A DNA stretch of 33,296 bases, from contig LT009756.1 of the NCBI GenBank assembly GCA_900012615.1, forward strand, positions 913,972 to 947,267, written 5' to 3'. Every line of letters starts with the position of its first letter. The first letter of the stretch is position 1. Under the pieces are notes generated by a model that saw nothing but the letters and a program-made list of their open reading frames with translations, did not search any database and was not told where the DNA came from. Positions 10,315 to 18,657 of the stretch are shown in pieces. The stretch comes from Agrobacterium genomosp. 13 str. CFBP 6927. GTDB taxonomy: Bacteria; Pseudomonadota; Alphaproteobacteria; Rhizobiales; Rhizobiaceae. A program made the position numbers and the translations under genes.

Positions 10315-12963
10315 TCAGCCCTTCAGGATGCGCCCGACGATGTCGCTTACATCCGTCGACAGTCCCTTGGCGTCGGCGATCGTCGAAAGCGCCGCCTTGG
10401 CGTGTTCGGCACGGCTTGCCTCCAGCGATCGCCAGGAGCGCATGGATGTGAGAATGCGGGCGGCAAGCTGCGGATTGCGCTTGTCGATGGCGATGATCTG
10501 TTCCGCCAGGAATCGGTAGGCCGCGCCATCGGCACGGTGGAAGCCGGTGGGATTGGCGAAGGCAAGCGTGCCGACGAGCGAGCGTACCCGGTTCGGGTTG
10601 GTGGCGATGAAATGTTTCGATTTCATCAGCGCCTTGATCCGGTCGAGCGCACCGTCGCCGGGAATGGCGGCCTGCAGCGAGAACCACTTGTCGAGCACCA
10701 GCGCATTGTCGGCAAAGCGTGTTTCAAAGGCGGCAAGCGCTTCCTTTGTTTCCGTGCTTTCCGGGAAACGCTGGGTCAGGACGCTAAGCGCATGGGCGAG
10801 ATCGGTCATGTTGGTGGCGTCGGCAAAGGCCTTCGCCGCGCGGGCCGGGGTCTCCTCGGCAAAGGCGAGATAGGTAAGCGCGCCGTTGCGCAGCGAGCGG
10901 CGTCCAGCGCTTTCCGCGTCCGGGCTGTAGGCCTCGCCGTCAGCCGTGCTGTCGGCAAGCCGCCGCAGCGTTTCGAGCCCGGCCGTCGCAATGGCCTTGA
11001 TCGTGGCGTTGCGCGCCTTGTGGATGGCGTCCGGATCGTTGTCGCCGCCCATTTCACGGGCAATATCCGTTTCGCTCGGCAAGGCCAGCGCCTGCGCCCG
11101 GAAGGCGGGCTCAAGGGCGTCGTTGCCGATGATTTCGATGAGCGTTGCGGTCAGCTCCGCATCCGTTTGAACGTCCTTGCTACTCTGCACGGCCCTGGTG
11201 GCGGCAATCAGCGCCGGCAGGGCAAGATCGGTCAGCGCCTGGAAGCGCGCGAACATATCCGTCTCATGCCGGGCGATCTGCACCAGATCGGCCGCATTCT
11301 GCTCGAAATCCAGATTGATCGGCGCCGAGAAGCTGCGATTGATCGACAGCACCGGCCGCGAGGAAATGCCGGAGAAGGAGAAGGTCTGGTTGCGTTCGGT
11401 CAGGTGCAGCACGCCGTCGCGATAGTCGCCGCCTTCGACGGCCTGAGGCTCGGCGATCTGGCCGTTATCGAGGATCAGCGCTAGCGACAGGGGAATGTGA
11501 CGCGGCTGTTTCACCGGCTGGCCGGGCGTTGGCGCGGTCGTCTGCTCCAGCGTCAGCCTGAAGGTGGCGTTGCCGGCGTCGTAAGCCGAGGAGACGGAAA
11601 CGAGCGGCGTGCCCGCTTCGGTGTACCACAGCGAAAACTGCGAAAGGTCACGGCCGCTGGCATCCGCGAAGCTCCTGACGAAATCCTCGACGGTGGCGGC
11701 TTCGCCGTCATGGCGCTCGAAATAGAGGTCCATGCCCTTCTTGAAGTCGTTTTCCCCAAGGATCGTGGCGATCATACGGGTGACTTCGGCGCCCTTTTCA
11801 TAAACGGTCGTCGTGTAGAAATTGTTGATTTCACGATAGGTATCGGGGCGCGGCGGATGCGCCAGCGGGCCGGAATCCTCGGGAAATTGCTCCGATTTCA
11901 GGTGACGCACATCGGCGATGCGCTTGACCGGTCGTGAGCGCATGTCGGCGGAAAATTCCTGATCGCGATAGACCGTCAGGCCTTCCTTCAGGCAGAGCTG
12001 GAACCAGTCGCGGCAGGTGATGCGGTTGCCCGTCCAGTTGTGGAAATATTCATGCGCGATGATGCGCTCGATATTGGCGTAGTCAGCGTCGGAGGCGGTT
12101 TCCGGGTCGGCCAGCACGAATTTGTCGTTGAAGACGTTGAGACCCTTGTTCTCCATCGCGCCCATGTTGAAATCAGACACGGCGACGATCATGAAAATAT
12201 CGAGGTCATATTCGCGGCCGAAGCGCTCTTCGTCCCACTTCATTGAACGCTTCAGCGCGTCCATGGCATAGGCCGCACGCGGCTCCTTGCCGTGCTCGAC
12301 GTAAATCTTCAGCGCCACGTCGCGGCCGGACATGGTGGTGAATGTGTCTTCCACCACGCCGAGATCACCCGCGACAAGCGCGAAGAGATAGCTGGGTTTC
12401 GGATGCGGATCGAACCATGCCGCAAAGTGACGGCCTTCATCGTAATTGCCGCCGCCGAGGAAATTGCCGTTCGACAGCAGCAGGGGATTGCCTTCCTTCG
12501 CCGCGATGATCGTCACGGTATAGGGCGCCAGAACATCAGGCCGGTCGGGGAAATAGGTGATGCGGCGGAAACCTTCCGCCTCGCATTGGGTGCAATAAAC
12601 GCCATTGGTGCGGTAAAGCCCCATCAGCTGCGTATTGACCTGCGGATTGATGTAATTCGTGACGCAGATTTCGAAGGGCGCCTCAATCGGCAGATTGCGG
12701 ATGCTCAGGCTTTCCGGCGTGGCGTCATATTGGCCGGCGGGAATCTCCACCTGGTCGAGCAGCAGCCCCGAAAGCTTCAGCTCGTCGCCATCGAGAACGA
12801 GGGGAGCTGTCTCGTCAGCGCCTTCCCGGCGGTGGAAGATCAGACGGGCTTCGACCTTGGTATTCTTGGGGTCGAGTTCGAAGGTGAGATCCACCCGCTC
12901 CAGAACGAAATCGGTGGGGCGGTAATCTGCCAGGTGAACGATCTGGCCCGTGTCTGTTCGCAT
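10315..12963 (-). CDS. pepN: Aminopeptidase N (M1 family zinc metallopeptidase)
   Basis: Removes N-terminal residues from peptides in the cytoplasm; the bacterial PepN branch of family M1. 882 aa, close to E. coli PepN (870). The exopeptidase motif GAMEN is at 268-272 and the zinc site HEYFH at 304-308 with the third ligand Glu327, spaced exactly as HExxH-x18-E. The N-terminal beta domain starts with YRPTDFVLERVDLTFEL and the alpha-helical C-terminal domain fills about residues 540-882. No signal peptide. The ATG at 12963 has CAGGAA 6 nt upstream; the frame is open further upstream but that extension is low-complexity and has no match to the family. Followed by the CMD-fold gene after 132 bases containing a hairpin. 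Confidence 0.97.
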   Translation of the reverse strand: MRTDTGQIVHLADYRPTDFVLERVDLTFELDPKNTKVEARLIFHRREGADETAPLVLDGDELKLSGLLLDQVEIPAGQYDATPESLSIRNLPIEAPFEICVTNYINPQVNTQLMGLYRTNGVYCTQCEAEGFRRITYFPDRPDVLAPYTVTIIAAKEGNPLLLSNGNFLGGGNYDEGRHFAAWFDPHPKPSYLFALVAGDLGVVEDTFTTMSGRDVALKIYVEHGKEPRAAYAMDALKRSMKWDEERFGREYDLDIFMIVAVSDFNMGAMENKGLNVFNDKFVLADPETASDADYANIERIIAHEYFHNWTGNRITCRDWFQLCLKEGLTVYRDQEFSADMRSRPVKRIADVRHLKSEQFPEDSGPLAHPPRPDTYREINNFYTTTVYEKGAEVTRMIATILGENDFKKGMDLYFERHDGEAATVEDFVRSFADASGRDLSQFSLWYTEAGTPLVSVSSAYDAGNATFRLTLEQTTAPTPGQPVKQPRHIPLSLALILDNGQIAEPQAVEGGDYRDGVLHLTERNQTFSFSGISSRPVLSINRSFSAPINLDFEQNAADLVQIARHETDMFARFQALTDLALPALIAATRAVQSSKDVQTDAELTATLIEIIGNDALEPAFRAQALALPSETDIAREMGGDNDPDAIHKARNATIKAIATAGLETLRRLADSTADGEAYSPDAESAGRRSLRNGALTYLAFAEETPARAAKAFADATNMTDLAHALSVLTQRFPESTETKEALAAFETRFADNALVLDKWFSLQAAIPGDGALDRIKALMKSKHFIATNPNRVRSLVGTLAFANPTGFHRADGAAYRFLAEQIIAIDKRNPQLAARILTSMRSWRSLEASRAEHAKAALSTIADAKGLSTDVSDIVGRILKG

Positions 12964-13393
12964 GACTGTTCCTGAATAACTTTGTCGTTGTCCTCCGGGC
13001 ATCATGTCGTCATAAGGCCCGGATGTAAAATAGGTGCAGTATTCGTCACGTTCATGTGCGCGTCGGAGGACATTCTGTCCCGCCATGGAAGGCTTTTCCG
13101 GCCCCGCAGACGATCCTCCCGCTGCCGGACCTGCGGACCATCGCAGCAAATGTTGAACGATTGCTGAAATTGTATTTTATTTTCTTCAAATTTTAGCATG
13201 CCTCGCCTGTATTGGACAAAAGCAATGTCCTGTTACGGTCGGATCAACCGAATTCATGGGCGAATAACATTTTTTGATGTAAAGGGCGGGAGGAATGCTC
13301 TAGCCTTGCATAAATCCAATTCCCCTGCGTTGTCCTTCCCCGCATGAAAATTTCCCGATGGCGTGTTTGCGCAGCCGATATGAGTAACTGCCA
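12964..13393. other. Divergent intergenic region, pepN / EamA transporter
   Basis: About 430 bases. The pepN-proximal half is GC-rich; the middle (about 13160-13200) is a marked AT-rich island where promoters for the divergent genes would be expected, and another AT-rich patch lies near 13265-13280. I could not choose a specific -35/-10 pair. Short open frames here lack ribosome binding sites and conserved features, and I do not call them. Confidence 0.4.
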
Positions 13394-14332
13394 ATGAACG
13401 CCGAGCCGACAAATCCCTTTCGCGGGATAAGCATGAAGCTGATTTCGGTCGGCTTTTTTCTTGTCATGCAGACGTGTATCAAAGCCGCCGGTCCCGACGT
13501 GCCGGCCGGCCAGATCACCTTCTTCCGCTCCGCTTTCGCTATTATCCCCATCGTTGTCTATCTGGCCTGGCTGCATGCGCTGACAAGCGCGCTGCATACC
13601 AACAATCTGCTTGGCCATTTCAAACGCGGTTTTCTCGGCATCCTGTCCATGGCCTGCGGTTTTTATGGGCTGACCATGCTGCCGCTGCCGGAATTCATCG
13701 CTATCGGTTACGCGTCGCCGCTGCTGGCCGTGGTCTTTGCGGCCTTCATTCTGCGTGAGAAAGTGCGTATCTATCGCTGGAGCGCGGTTTTCGTCGGCAT
13801 GATGGGGGTGCTGGTGATTTTATGGCCGAAGATGACGCTTCTGAGAGAGGGCGGCTTTGCCTCCGGCGAAGGGCTGGGCGCGATTGCCGTGCTTTGCGGT
13901 GCAGCACTCGGTGGCCTCGCCATGATTCAGGTGCGGCAATTGGTGGACACGGAAAAGACGCCGACCATCGTGCTTTATTTCTCGCTCACCGCCACATTGC
14001 TGTCGCTGGTGAGCGTGCCCTTCGGCTGGAGCGACCTGGACGCCAGGCAGTCCATCCTGCTGATTACCAGCGGCATTTGCGGCGGCGTTGCACAAATCTT
14101 CCTGACGGAGAGCTATCGCCACGCGGAAGTCTCGACCATCGCGCCTTTCGAATACAGCTCCATCGTCTTCGGCGTTGTCGTCTCCTATATCCTGTTCGGA
14201 GACGTGCCCACCATCACCATGCTGATCGGCACGGCAATCGTTATCATGGCGGGCATCTTCATCATCTTCCGCGAGCATCAGCTGGGGCTGGCGAGACGGG
14301 CGGCGCGCAAGGCCTCGACCCCACAGGGGTGA
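13394..14332 (+). CDS. EamA/DMT superfamily transporter
   Basis: 312-aa inner-membrane protein with about ten hydrophobic helices arranged as two EamA repeats: roughly residues 13-150 and 160-295. Typical features are the PAGQITFFRSAFAI stretch after TM1, the first-repeat helix EFIAIGYASPLLAVVFAAFILREKV, and its second-repeat counterpart APFEYSSIVFGVVVSYILFGD. DMT exporters move amino acids, metabolites or drugs; the substrate cannot be read from the sequence. The short basic C-terminal tail is expected to be cytoplasmic. No obvious Shine-Dalgarno precedes the ATG at 13394, so translation may begin at the Met at 13433. The gene is followed by a palindromic repeat. Confidence 0.88.
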   Translation: MNAEPTNPFRGISMKLISVGFFLVMQTCIKAAGPDVPAGQITFFRSAFAIIPIVVYLAWLHALTSALHTNNLLGHFKRGFLGILSMACGFYGLTMLPLPEFIAIGYASPLLAVVFAAFILREKVRIYRWSAVFVGMMGVLVILWPKMTLLREGGFASGEGLGAIAVLCGAALGGLAMIQVRQLVDTEKTPTIVLYFSLTATLLSLVSVPFGWSDLDARQSILLITSGICGGVAQIFLTESYRHAEVSTIAPFEYSSIVFGVVVSYILFGDVPTITMLIGTAIVIMAGIFIIFREHQLGLARRAARKASTPQG

Positions 14333-14419
14333 GGGAGCCCAAATCTACGCGTCCTGCATGTTCTCAGGATAAGCGCGCGGCATTCTCATCCGCTGAATTT
14401 CACGAAAAATGCTTCTCCT

Positions 14420-14534
14420 CCGTCATCCCGGCCTTGAGCCGGGATCCAGCCGAGGCGGGTCTGCGCGGCGAGAAGAGCCGTTTCAGCCCTAGGACTTGGG
14501 CTGGCTGGATTCCGGCTCAAGGCCGGAATGACGG
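14420..14534. repeat. Palindromic intergenic repeat, copy 1
   Basis: Arms 14420-14451 and 14503-14534 are 32-base reverse complements with two mismatches, each beginning or ending in CCGTCAT/ATGACGG, around a 51-base centre. Related copies with the same CCGTCA...CCAGC layout occur at 25032-25121 and 28871-28985 and as a half copy near 25207-25254. All four lie just downstream of plus-strand genes. Confidence 0.85.
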
Positions 14535-14679
14535 AGCCGGAAGACGCACGGCGGAGGACGAGAGGAGAGTGCAGTTTTCGCCTCAACTGGCGTTGGCGGA
14601 AGAAGGGACGGCCGGGCGGCGCTGTAACCCTGTGAGTCGGCTCAAGACCTTGTCGCAGCCTCGCAAAAAACACGCAAAA

Positions 14680-14709
14680 GCAAAAGGCGCCTTCCCGAAG
14701 AAAGACGCC
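14680..14709 (-). terminator. Intrinsic terminator of the small gene
   Basis: Read on the minus strand, 14709-14686 folds into a 10-bp stem (GGCG...CGCC, two G-U pairs) closed by a stable TTCG tetraloop, followed by TTTTG and a further T-run. It lies 50 bases after the stop of the 63-aa gene at 14759-14950 and nothing else on that strand ends nearby. Confidence 0.8.
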
Positions 14710-14758
14710 AGCGCGCAATCATCTATATGGACAGGATTTTACGCCTGCCTGAATGCTC

Positions 14759-14950
14759 TCAGCGCTCGCGGAAATCCGCGAAGACAGCTGCGGGACGTGT
14801 GACGCGAACCTGCTGCATGGCAGCACGTGCGGTCAGCTGTTCGTTAGCGGCAGCGCCGAAACGATGGTAACCCTGACTGGAACGAGGGCCGAGGCCCGCC
14901 AGACGGAGTGTTTCAAAGCCGGAATGCACCGGACGGAAGCGAGTGGTCAT
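14759..14950 (-). CDS. Small basic protein of unknown function (63 aa)
   Basis: I do not recognise this protein. It begins MTTRFRPVHSGFETL, is rich in Arg and Ala, contains a central Gly-rich turn (RLAGLGPRSSQGYHRFG) and ends VFADFRER; no membrane segment, signal peptide or cysteine. Three independent signals support a real gene: AAGGAA and AAGG just upstream of the ATG, a promoter-like TTGCCG-N17-GATATA about 45-70 bases upstream, and a strong tetraloop terminator 50 bases after the stop. It stands alone between the EamA transporter and the uracil-DNA glycosylase. The many Arg and aromatic residues could suit nucleic-acid or membrane-surface binding, but that is only a guess. Confidence 0.65.
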   Translation of the reverse strand: MTTRFRPVHSGFETLRLAGLGPRSSQGYHRFGAAANEQLTARAAMQQVRVTRPAAVFADFRER

Positions 14951-14993
14951 TGCCTTGGTTCCTTAAACCGAATTCCTCCCAAGACATGGCGCC

Positions 14994-15022
14994 TATATCG
15001 CAGCGCAGCATGGATTCGGCAA
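14994..15022 (-). promoter_or_regulatory. Putative promoter of the 63-aa gene
   Basis: On the minus strand, TTGCCG (15022-15017) and GATATA (14999-14994) are separated by exactly 17 bases. Transcription would start near 14987, giving a leader of about 37 bases. Confidence 0.5.
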
Positions 15023-15102
15023 GGCGGCCAAATGCGCCGCTGTTATGCGCATTGTGCATGGCTTTTTTCATAATTCGTTTACACTGAGCAAGAATAAGGC
15101 AA

Positions 15103-16014
15103 TCAGCCTTCGGAGATTTTTGCCTGAAACGCTAATAAATCCTGCCATGCCAATGACTTGGAGGCAGGCGCGTTCAAAAGTTCCTGCGGATGCAGGCTGG
15201 CCAGAGCTGGCAAAACCATATGTCCGGCTGCGACATCACGCCACTGTCCGCGTAGCGTATGGATCGTTCCGGTGCCGCCAAAAAAGAAACGTGCGGTCAA
15301 GTTGCCCAGAAGCAACAGGTATTTCGGCTCCGCAAGAGCGATCTGACGCTCGATGAAGGGGCGGCAAATATCCATTTCGGCCTGAGTCGGCGGGCGGTTG
15401 CCCGGCGGTCGCCAGGGCAGGACATTGCCGAGCAGGATCGCGCTGCGCTCAAGGCCGATGGCCGCCAGCATCCTGTCGAGCAGCAGCCCCGTCTTGCCGG
15501 CAAAGGGCAGGCCCTCGCGGTCGTCATCCGCATCCGGCATGGGGCCGATGACCATGATGGCGGAGGCAGGATCGCCCTCAGTGAACACCGTGTTACGGGC
15601 GCTGTTCTTGAGGTTGCAGCCGCTGAACCCCTCAAGCGCGGTTTTCAGTTCGGAAAGAGACCGCGCACTTTCCGCCGCAAAACGGGCGGCTGCCACGGCC
15701 TGTTCATCCGGCACGGCGACATTTTGCTGAACGGCCGGTTGCTGAAGTGCGCCAGCCTGCGCAGCACCTCTTGCCGGAGCGTTGCGCCCCGGCGCCTGCC
15801 GCTGCGATGTATCGGCATGGCGTTCTGCCCCACCGTTCTCCGTCCGGCGCGCGGGTGCCTCTTGCCCCGCTGCCGGGCGGGCAGCGCGGGCGGCGGCAAA
15901 TTCGGCGAAACGGTCGAGCGGACTGTCCTCCAGCAACCAGTCCACGCCCGCATCCGCATGGAAATGCAGGAGGGCGGCAAGTTCGGCCGGGGAGAGGTCG
16001 TGAGCGGCGATCAT
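15103..16014 (-). CDS. Family-4-like uracil-DNA glycosylase
   Basis: Excises uracil from DNA in base excision repair, judged by the UDG superfamily core. Motif A is GPMPDADDDREGLPFAG (about 157-173), then NVLPWRPPGNRPPT and motif B SLHPQELL (273-280). 303 aa, with a conserved-looking N-terminus (LLHFHADAGVDWLLEDSPLDRF) and a low-complexity Ala/Arg/Gln linker at about 40-110. Classical family-4 enzymes bind a 4Fe-4S cluster through four Cys. This protein has only two, Cys133 (SGCNLK) and Cys217 (ICRPFIE), so a normal cluster is not expected. It lies 43 bases downstream of the Hsp70-like gene on the same strand, a likely operon. Confidence 0.85.
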   Translation of the reverse strand: MIAAHDLSPAELAALLHFHADAGVDWLLEDSPLDRFAEFAAARAARPAAGQEAPARRTENGGAERHADTSQRQAPGRNAPARGAAQAGALQQPAVQQNVAVPDEQAVAAARFAAESARSLSELKTALEGFSGCNLKNSARNTVFTEGDPASAIMVIGPMPDADDDREGLPFAGKTGLLLDRMLAAIGLERSAILLGNVLPWRPPGNRPPTQAEMDICRPFIERQIALAEPKYLLLLGNLTARFFFGGTGTIHTLRGQWRDVAAGHMVLPALASLHPQELLNAPASKSLAWQDLLAFQAKISEG

Positions 16015-16057
16015 GGCTGGAAATTATCCCATGTTCGCCGCCCGGGGAACCCGTAAA

Positions 16058-17356
16058 TCACGCTGTCCAGCGCTGAATGTCACCGCTTTCGCCGATCATT
16101 GCGAGACCATGGGCAATCGAGAGCAATTCGCCACCGGTTTCGATCCGGTCCGCATCGAAACGGCGGGTGAAAAGCTCCCGCACCGCCGGTACGAAGGAGG
16201 TACCGCCGGTCAGGAACACCTTGTCGATTGCATCCGGTGCGACCTGCGTCTTTTCCAGAACTTCGTCCAGCGCGCCCTCAATCTTGGCAAGGTCCTCGGC
16301 GATCCAGCTGTTGAAGTCGCTGCGCTTGACCGTCTTGCGTCCGGCCTTGCCGAGCGGCGCGAAATTGAACTCCGCTTCCTCGGAGGAGGACAGCGCCATC
16401 TTGGTGGCGGAAATCGACTGATAGAGCGGATAACCCTCATCATGCTCCACCAGGTCGATGAAGAGTTCGAGTTTTTCCGGTTCCAGCGCCGAGCGCACCA
16501 GCGATTTCAGGTCGGTGAATTCCTTCGAGGTCTTGAAGATCGACAGCTGGTTCCAGCGGCCGAAATTGACGTAATAGCCGGAGGGCACATCCAGCACCTT
16601 GTCGAAGCTTTTGAACTTGCTGCCCTTGCCGATTTCCGGCGAGACGAGATTGTCGATCATGCGGAAATCGAAATGATCGCCCGCAACACCCACGCCCGAA
16701 TGACCGATGGGGGTGGCGGAAAGTTTGCCGGCATGGGTCTCGAAACGGATCAGCGAATAGTCGGTGGTACCGCCGCCGAAATCAGCCACCAGCACGTTGG
16801 CATCCTTTTTCAGGCTCTGGGCAAAATAATAGGCGGCCGCCACCGGCTCGTAGACATAGTGGATTTCCGGAAAACCGGCCCGGCCCAGCGCCTCGTTGTA
16901 ACGGGCAAGCGCCAGCGCCTCGTCCGGATTGCTGCCGGCGAAACGCACTGGCCGGCCGGCGATGACGGTGGAGACGTCGCCCGGCCATTCCGCACCCGCA
17001 TAGGTCTTCAGCTTGCGCAGGAATACATCCATCAGATCTTCGAAGCTCTGGCGCTTTGCGAAGATGAGCGTGCCCTGGAAGAGCGGCGAGGCCGCGAAGG
17101 TCTTGATGGATTGCAGGAAACGGCAATCGCCCGCATTGTCGATGAATTGCCGGATGGCGGCATGGCCAGCTTCCACATGCAGGGCGGCAGCGCCCAGGCC
17201 CGAATCCTTCATGAAGGAGAGTGCCGTGCGCATGCTGTCATCCGTGCCTGCGCTGCTGGTGAAACGCATGGAGCGGCTGTCGCCGCCGCCATTGGAAAGA
17301 GCCATGACCGTGTTGGTCGTGCCGAAATCGAGGCCGAGAGCCCGCTTTTGCGTCAT
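16058..17356 (-). CDS. YegD-like Hsp70 family protein (ATPase domain only)
   Basis: 432-aa actin/Hsp70-fold ATPase. The nucleotide-binding motifs are in order: phosphate-1 LGLDFGTTNT (7-16), phosphate-2 ADFGGGTTD (191-199) and adenosine motif LTGGTSFVPAVREL near residue 390. At this length it lacks the substrate-binding and lid domains of DnaK, as in E. coli YegD (about 450 aa). Clients are unknown. The ATG at 17356 is preferred over the one at 17362 because AAGGAA sits 7 nt before it. The glycosylase gene follows after 43 bases. Confidence 0.88.
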   Translation of the reverse strand: MTQKRALGLDFGTTNTVMALSNGGGDSRSMRFTSSAGTDDSMRTALSFMKDSGLGAAALHVEAGHAAIRQFIDNAGDCRFLQSIKTFAASPLFQGTLIFAKRQSFEDLMDVFLRKLKTYAGAEWPGDVSTVIAGRPVRFAGSNPDEALALARYNEALGRAGFPEIHYVYEPVAAAYYFAQSLKKDANVLVADFGGGTTDYSLIRFETHAGKLSATPIGHSGVGVAGDHFDFRMIDNLVSPEIGKGSKFKSFDKVLDVPSGYYVNFGRWNQLSIFKTSKEFTDLKSLVRSALEPEKLELFIDLVEHDEGYPLYQSISATKMALSSSEEAEFNFAPLGKAGRKTVKRSDFNSWIAEDLAKIEGALDEVLEKTQVAPDAIDKVFLTGGTSFVPAVRELFTRRFDADRIETGGELLSIAHGLAMIGESGDIQRWTA

Positions 17357-17658
17357 CGCCATATTCCTTGTCGCCGATAGATATAACCGCCCGGCCTTGG
17401 AAGCGGCCCGGCGTGAAAATAAGGGATGCCCTTGGCGTCCCGATGTCAGAGGAGGGCGGTTGATTGCACAAGCCCGGCGGAATGGCAAGCGCCGCGCTCG
17501 CGTTTATTGTGACATTTGCATGAAGTAATCATCGTCGGCGGAACGGAGTCTTATCGGCCGCATTAAATATTTTTTTGCATAAGCCGAGTATAAGGCTGAA
17601 ATATAGCGTTTAAGAGCAGTTTATTTTTATATTTGTTGCGTTTGTAGACGGAGCCTCA
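17357..17658. other. Divergent intergenic region, hsp70-like / diguanylate cyclase
   Basis: About 300 bases. The cyclase-proximal third (17560-17645) is strongly AT-rich for this genome. It contains TTAA-N7-TTAT at 17610-17624, one base short of a CtrA half-pair, which I regard as weak. CGGAG just before the ATG at 17659 is the cyclase ribosome binding site. No RNA gene seen. Confidence 0.4.
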
Positions 17659-18636
17659 ATGTCCCGCAAGTCGGCCCGTTCCTTGCCTGAAGAAGTGCCG
17701 CAGGAGCGGCCCGTCCTCGTGTGCGGCGACGCGGAAAACCTTAACCGTCACCTCATGGAGCTGATGGAAGCGTCGCAGCAGGGTTATGCCCTTTTTGACG
17801 GCGGTGACACGCTGCGTTTTGCCAACTCCGCGTTCCGCCTAGCGCTTGGCATGGGACCGGATGATTTTCCGACATGGGTGGAGCTGATGCGTAGTGGCTA
17901 CCACAACGCCAGTGGCACGGCCATAGAGACCACCGATTTCGAACTGTGGCTGCGTTCCGCCAGAACGAGGCGCGGCAAATTACCCTTCCGCACCATCGAG
18001 ACCAGCCTGAACGACGGGCGCTGGATGCTGACCACGGAAACGACGCTGCCCGGCGGCTGGATGCTGTGCGTGGTCACCGATGTCTCCGAACTCGGCATCG
18101 AATTGCGCGATCTGCGGCAGGAGCGTGACAGGGCGCTGAAATCGGCGCTGAGCGATGAACTCACCGGCCTCGGCAACCGCCGTTACGCCATGGACAGTCT
18201 CAGCCACATGCTCGGTCCCAACAAGGCCCAGGCCCTTGCCGTCATCATCATGGATATAGACCACTTCAAGGCGGTGAATGACCGTTTCGGCCATGCAAGC
18301 GGTGATATGGTGCTGAAGGATTTCGCCGGTCGCCTCTGCGCCGCCGGCGGCCGCGACGATCTGATCGGGCGGATTGGCGGCGAAGAGTTTCTGCTCGTTC
18401 TCGGCGGCTCGCGCATGCTGAGCGCGCAAGACATCATGCAGACGTTGCTGGCATCGTTGCGCGAGGCATCACCGCTGAGCGATGTGCCGGATTTCCGCTA
18501 CAGCTGCTCGGCCGGCATTGCCTTTGCCAATCCCGGAGAGAGCGCCAGCGATGTCTTGCGCCGTGCCGACACGGCGCTTTATGAGGCCAAGAATACGGGC
18601 CGAAACCGCGTCGTGGTCTACGGAGCGGCCTCTTGA
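17659..18636 (+). CDS. PAS-GGDEF diguanylate cyclase
   Basis: Makes cyclic di-GMP from two GTP. 325 aa: a PAS-like sensor region (about 30-145, with GYALFDGGDTLRFANSAF), a signalling helix (about 146-165) and a GGDEF domain starting DELTGLGNRR. The active site is GGEEF (240-244) and the metal-binding stretch is IIMDIDHFKAVND; SAGIAF and RADTALYEAKNTGRNRV complete the domain, so it should be catalytic. The inhibitory I-site RxxD would need Arg nine residues before GGEEF. Here that position is Gly231, with Arg232 one residue off and Asp234 in place, so product inhibition may be weak. No membrane segment. Which of the several Agrobacterium cyclases it is cannot be told. Confidence 0.93.
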   Translation: MSRKSARSLPEEVPQERPVLVCGDAENLNRHLMELMEASQQGYALFDGGDTLRFANSAFRLALGMGPDDFPTWVELMRSGYHNASGTAIETTDFELWLRSARTRRGKLPFRTIETSLNDGRWMLTTETTLPGGWMLCVVTDVSELGIELRDLRQERDRALKSALSDELTGLGNRRYAMDSLSHMLGPNKAQALAVIIMDIDHFKAVNDRFGHASGDMVLKDFAGRLCAAGGRDDLIGRIGGEEFLLVLGGSRMLSAQDIMQTLLASLREASPLSDVPDFRYSCSAGIAFANPGESASDVLRRADTALYEAKNTGRNRVVVYGAAS

Positions 18637-18657
18637 GCGGCCCGGTTCCTTTCGGCG

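Noticed and set aside
10306..11484. A 392-codon plus-strand frame opposite pepN
   Set aside because: Antisense to the helical C-terminal part of PepN; no recognisable features.
13002..13199. A 65-codon minus-strand ORF upstream of pepN
   Set aside because: No usable ribosome binding site, no hydrophobic or conserved pattern, and it occupies the expected pepN promoter.
16013..17380. A 455-codon open frame opposite the Hsp70-like gene
   Set aside because: Mirror of codon bias on the real strand; no domain motif and no ribosome binding site.
17610..17624. A second CtrA-like site (TTAA-N7-TTAT) before the diguanylate cyclase
   Set aside because: One mismatch in the half-site within an AT-rich patch, where such matches are likely by chance.
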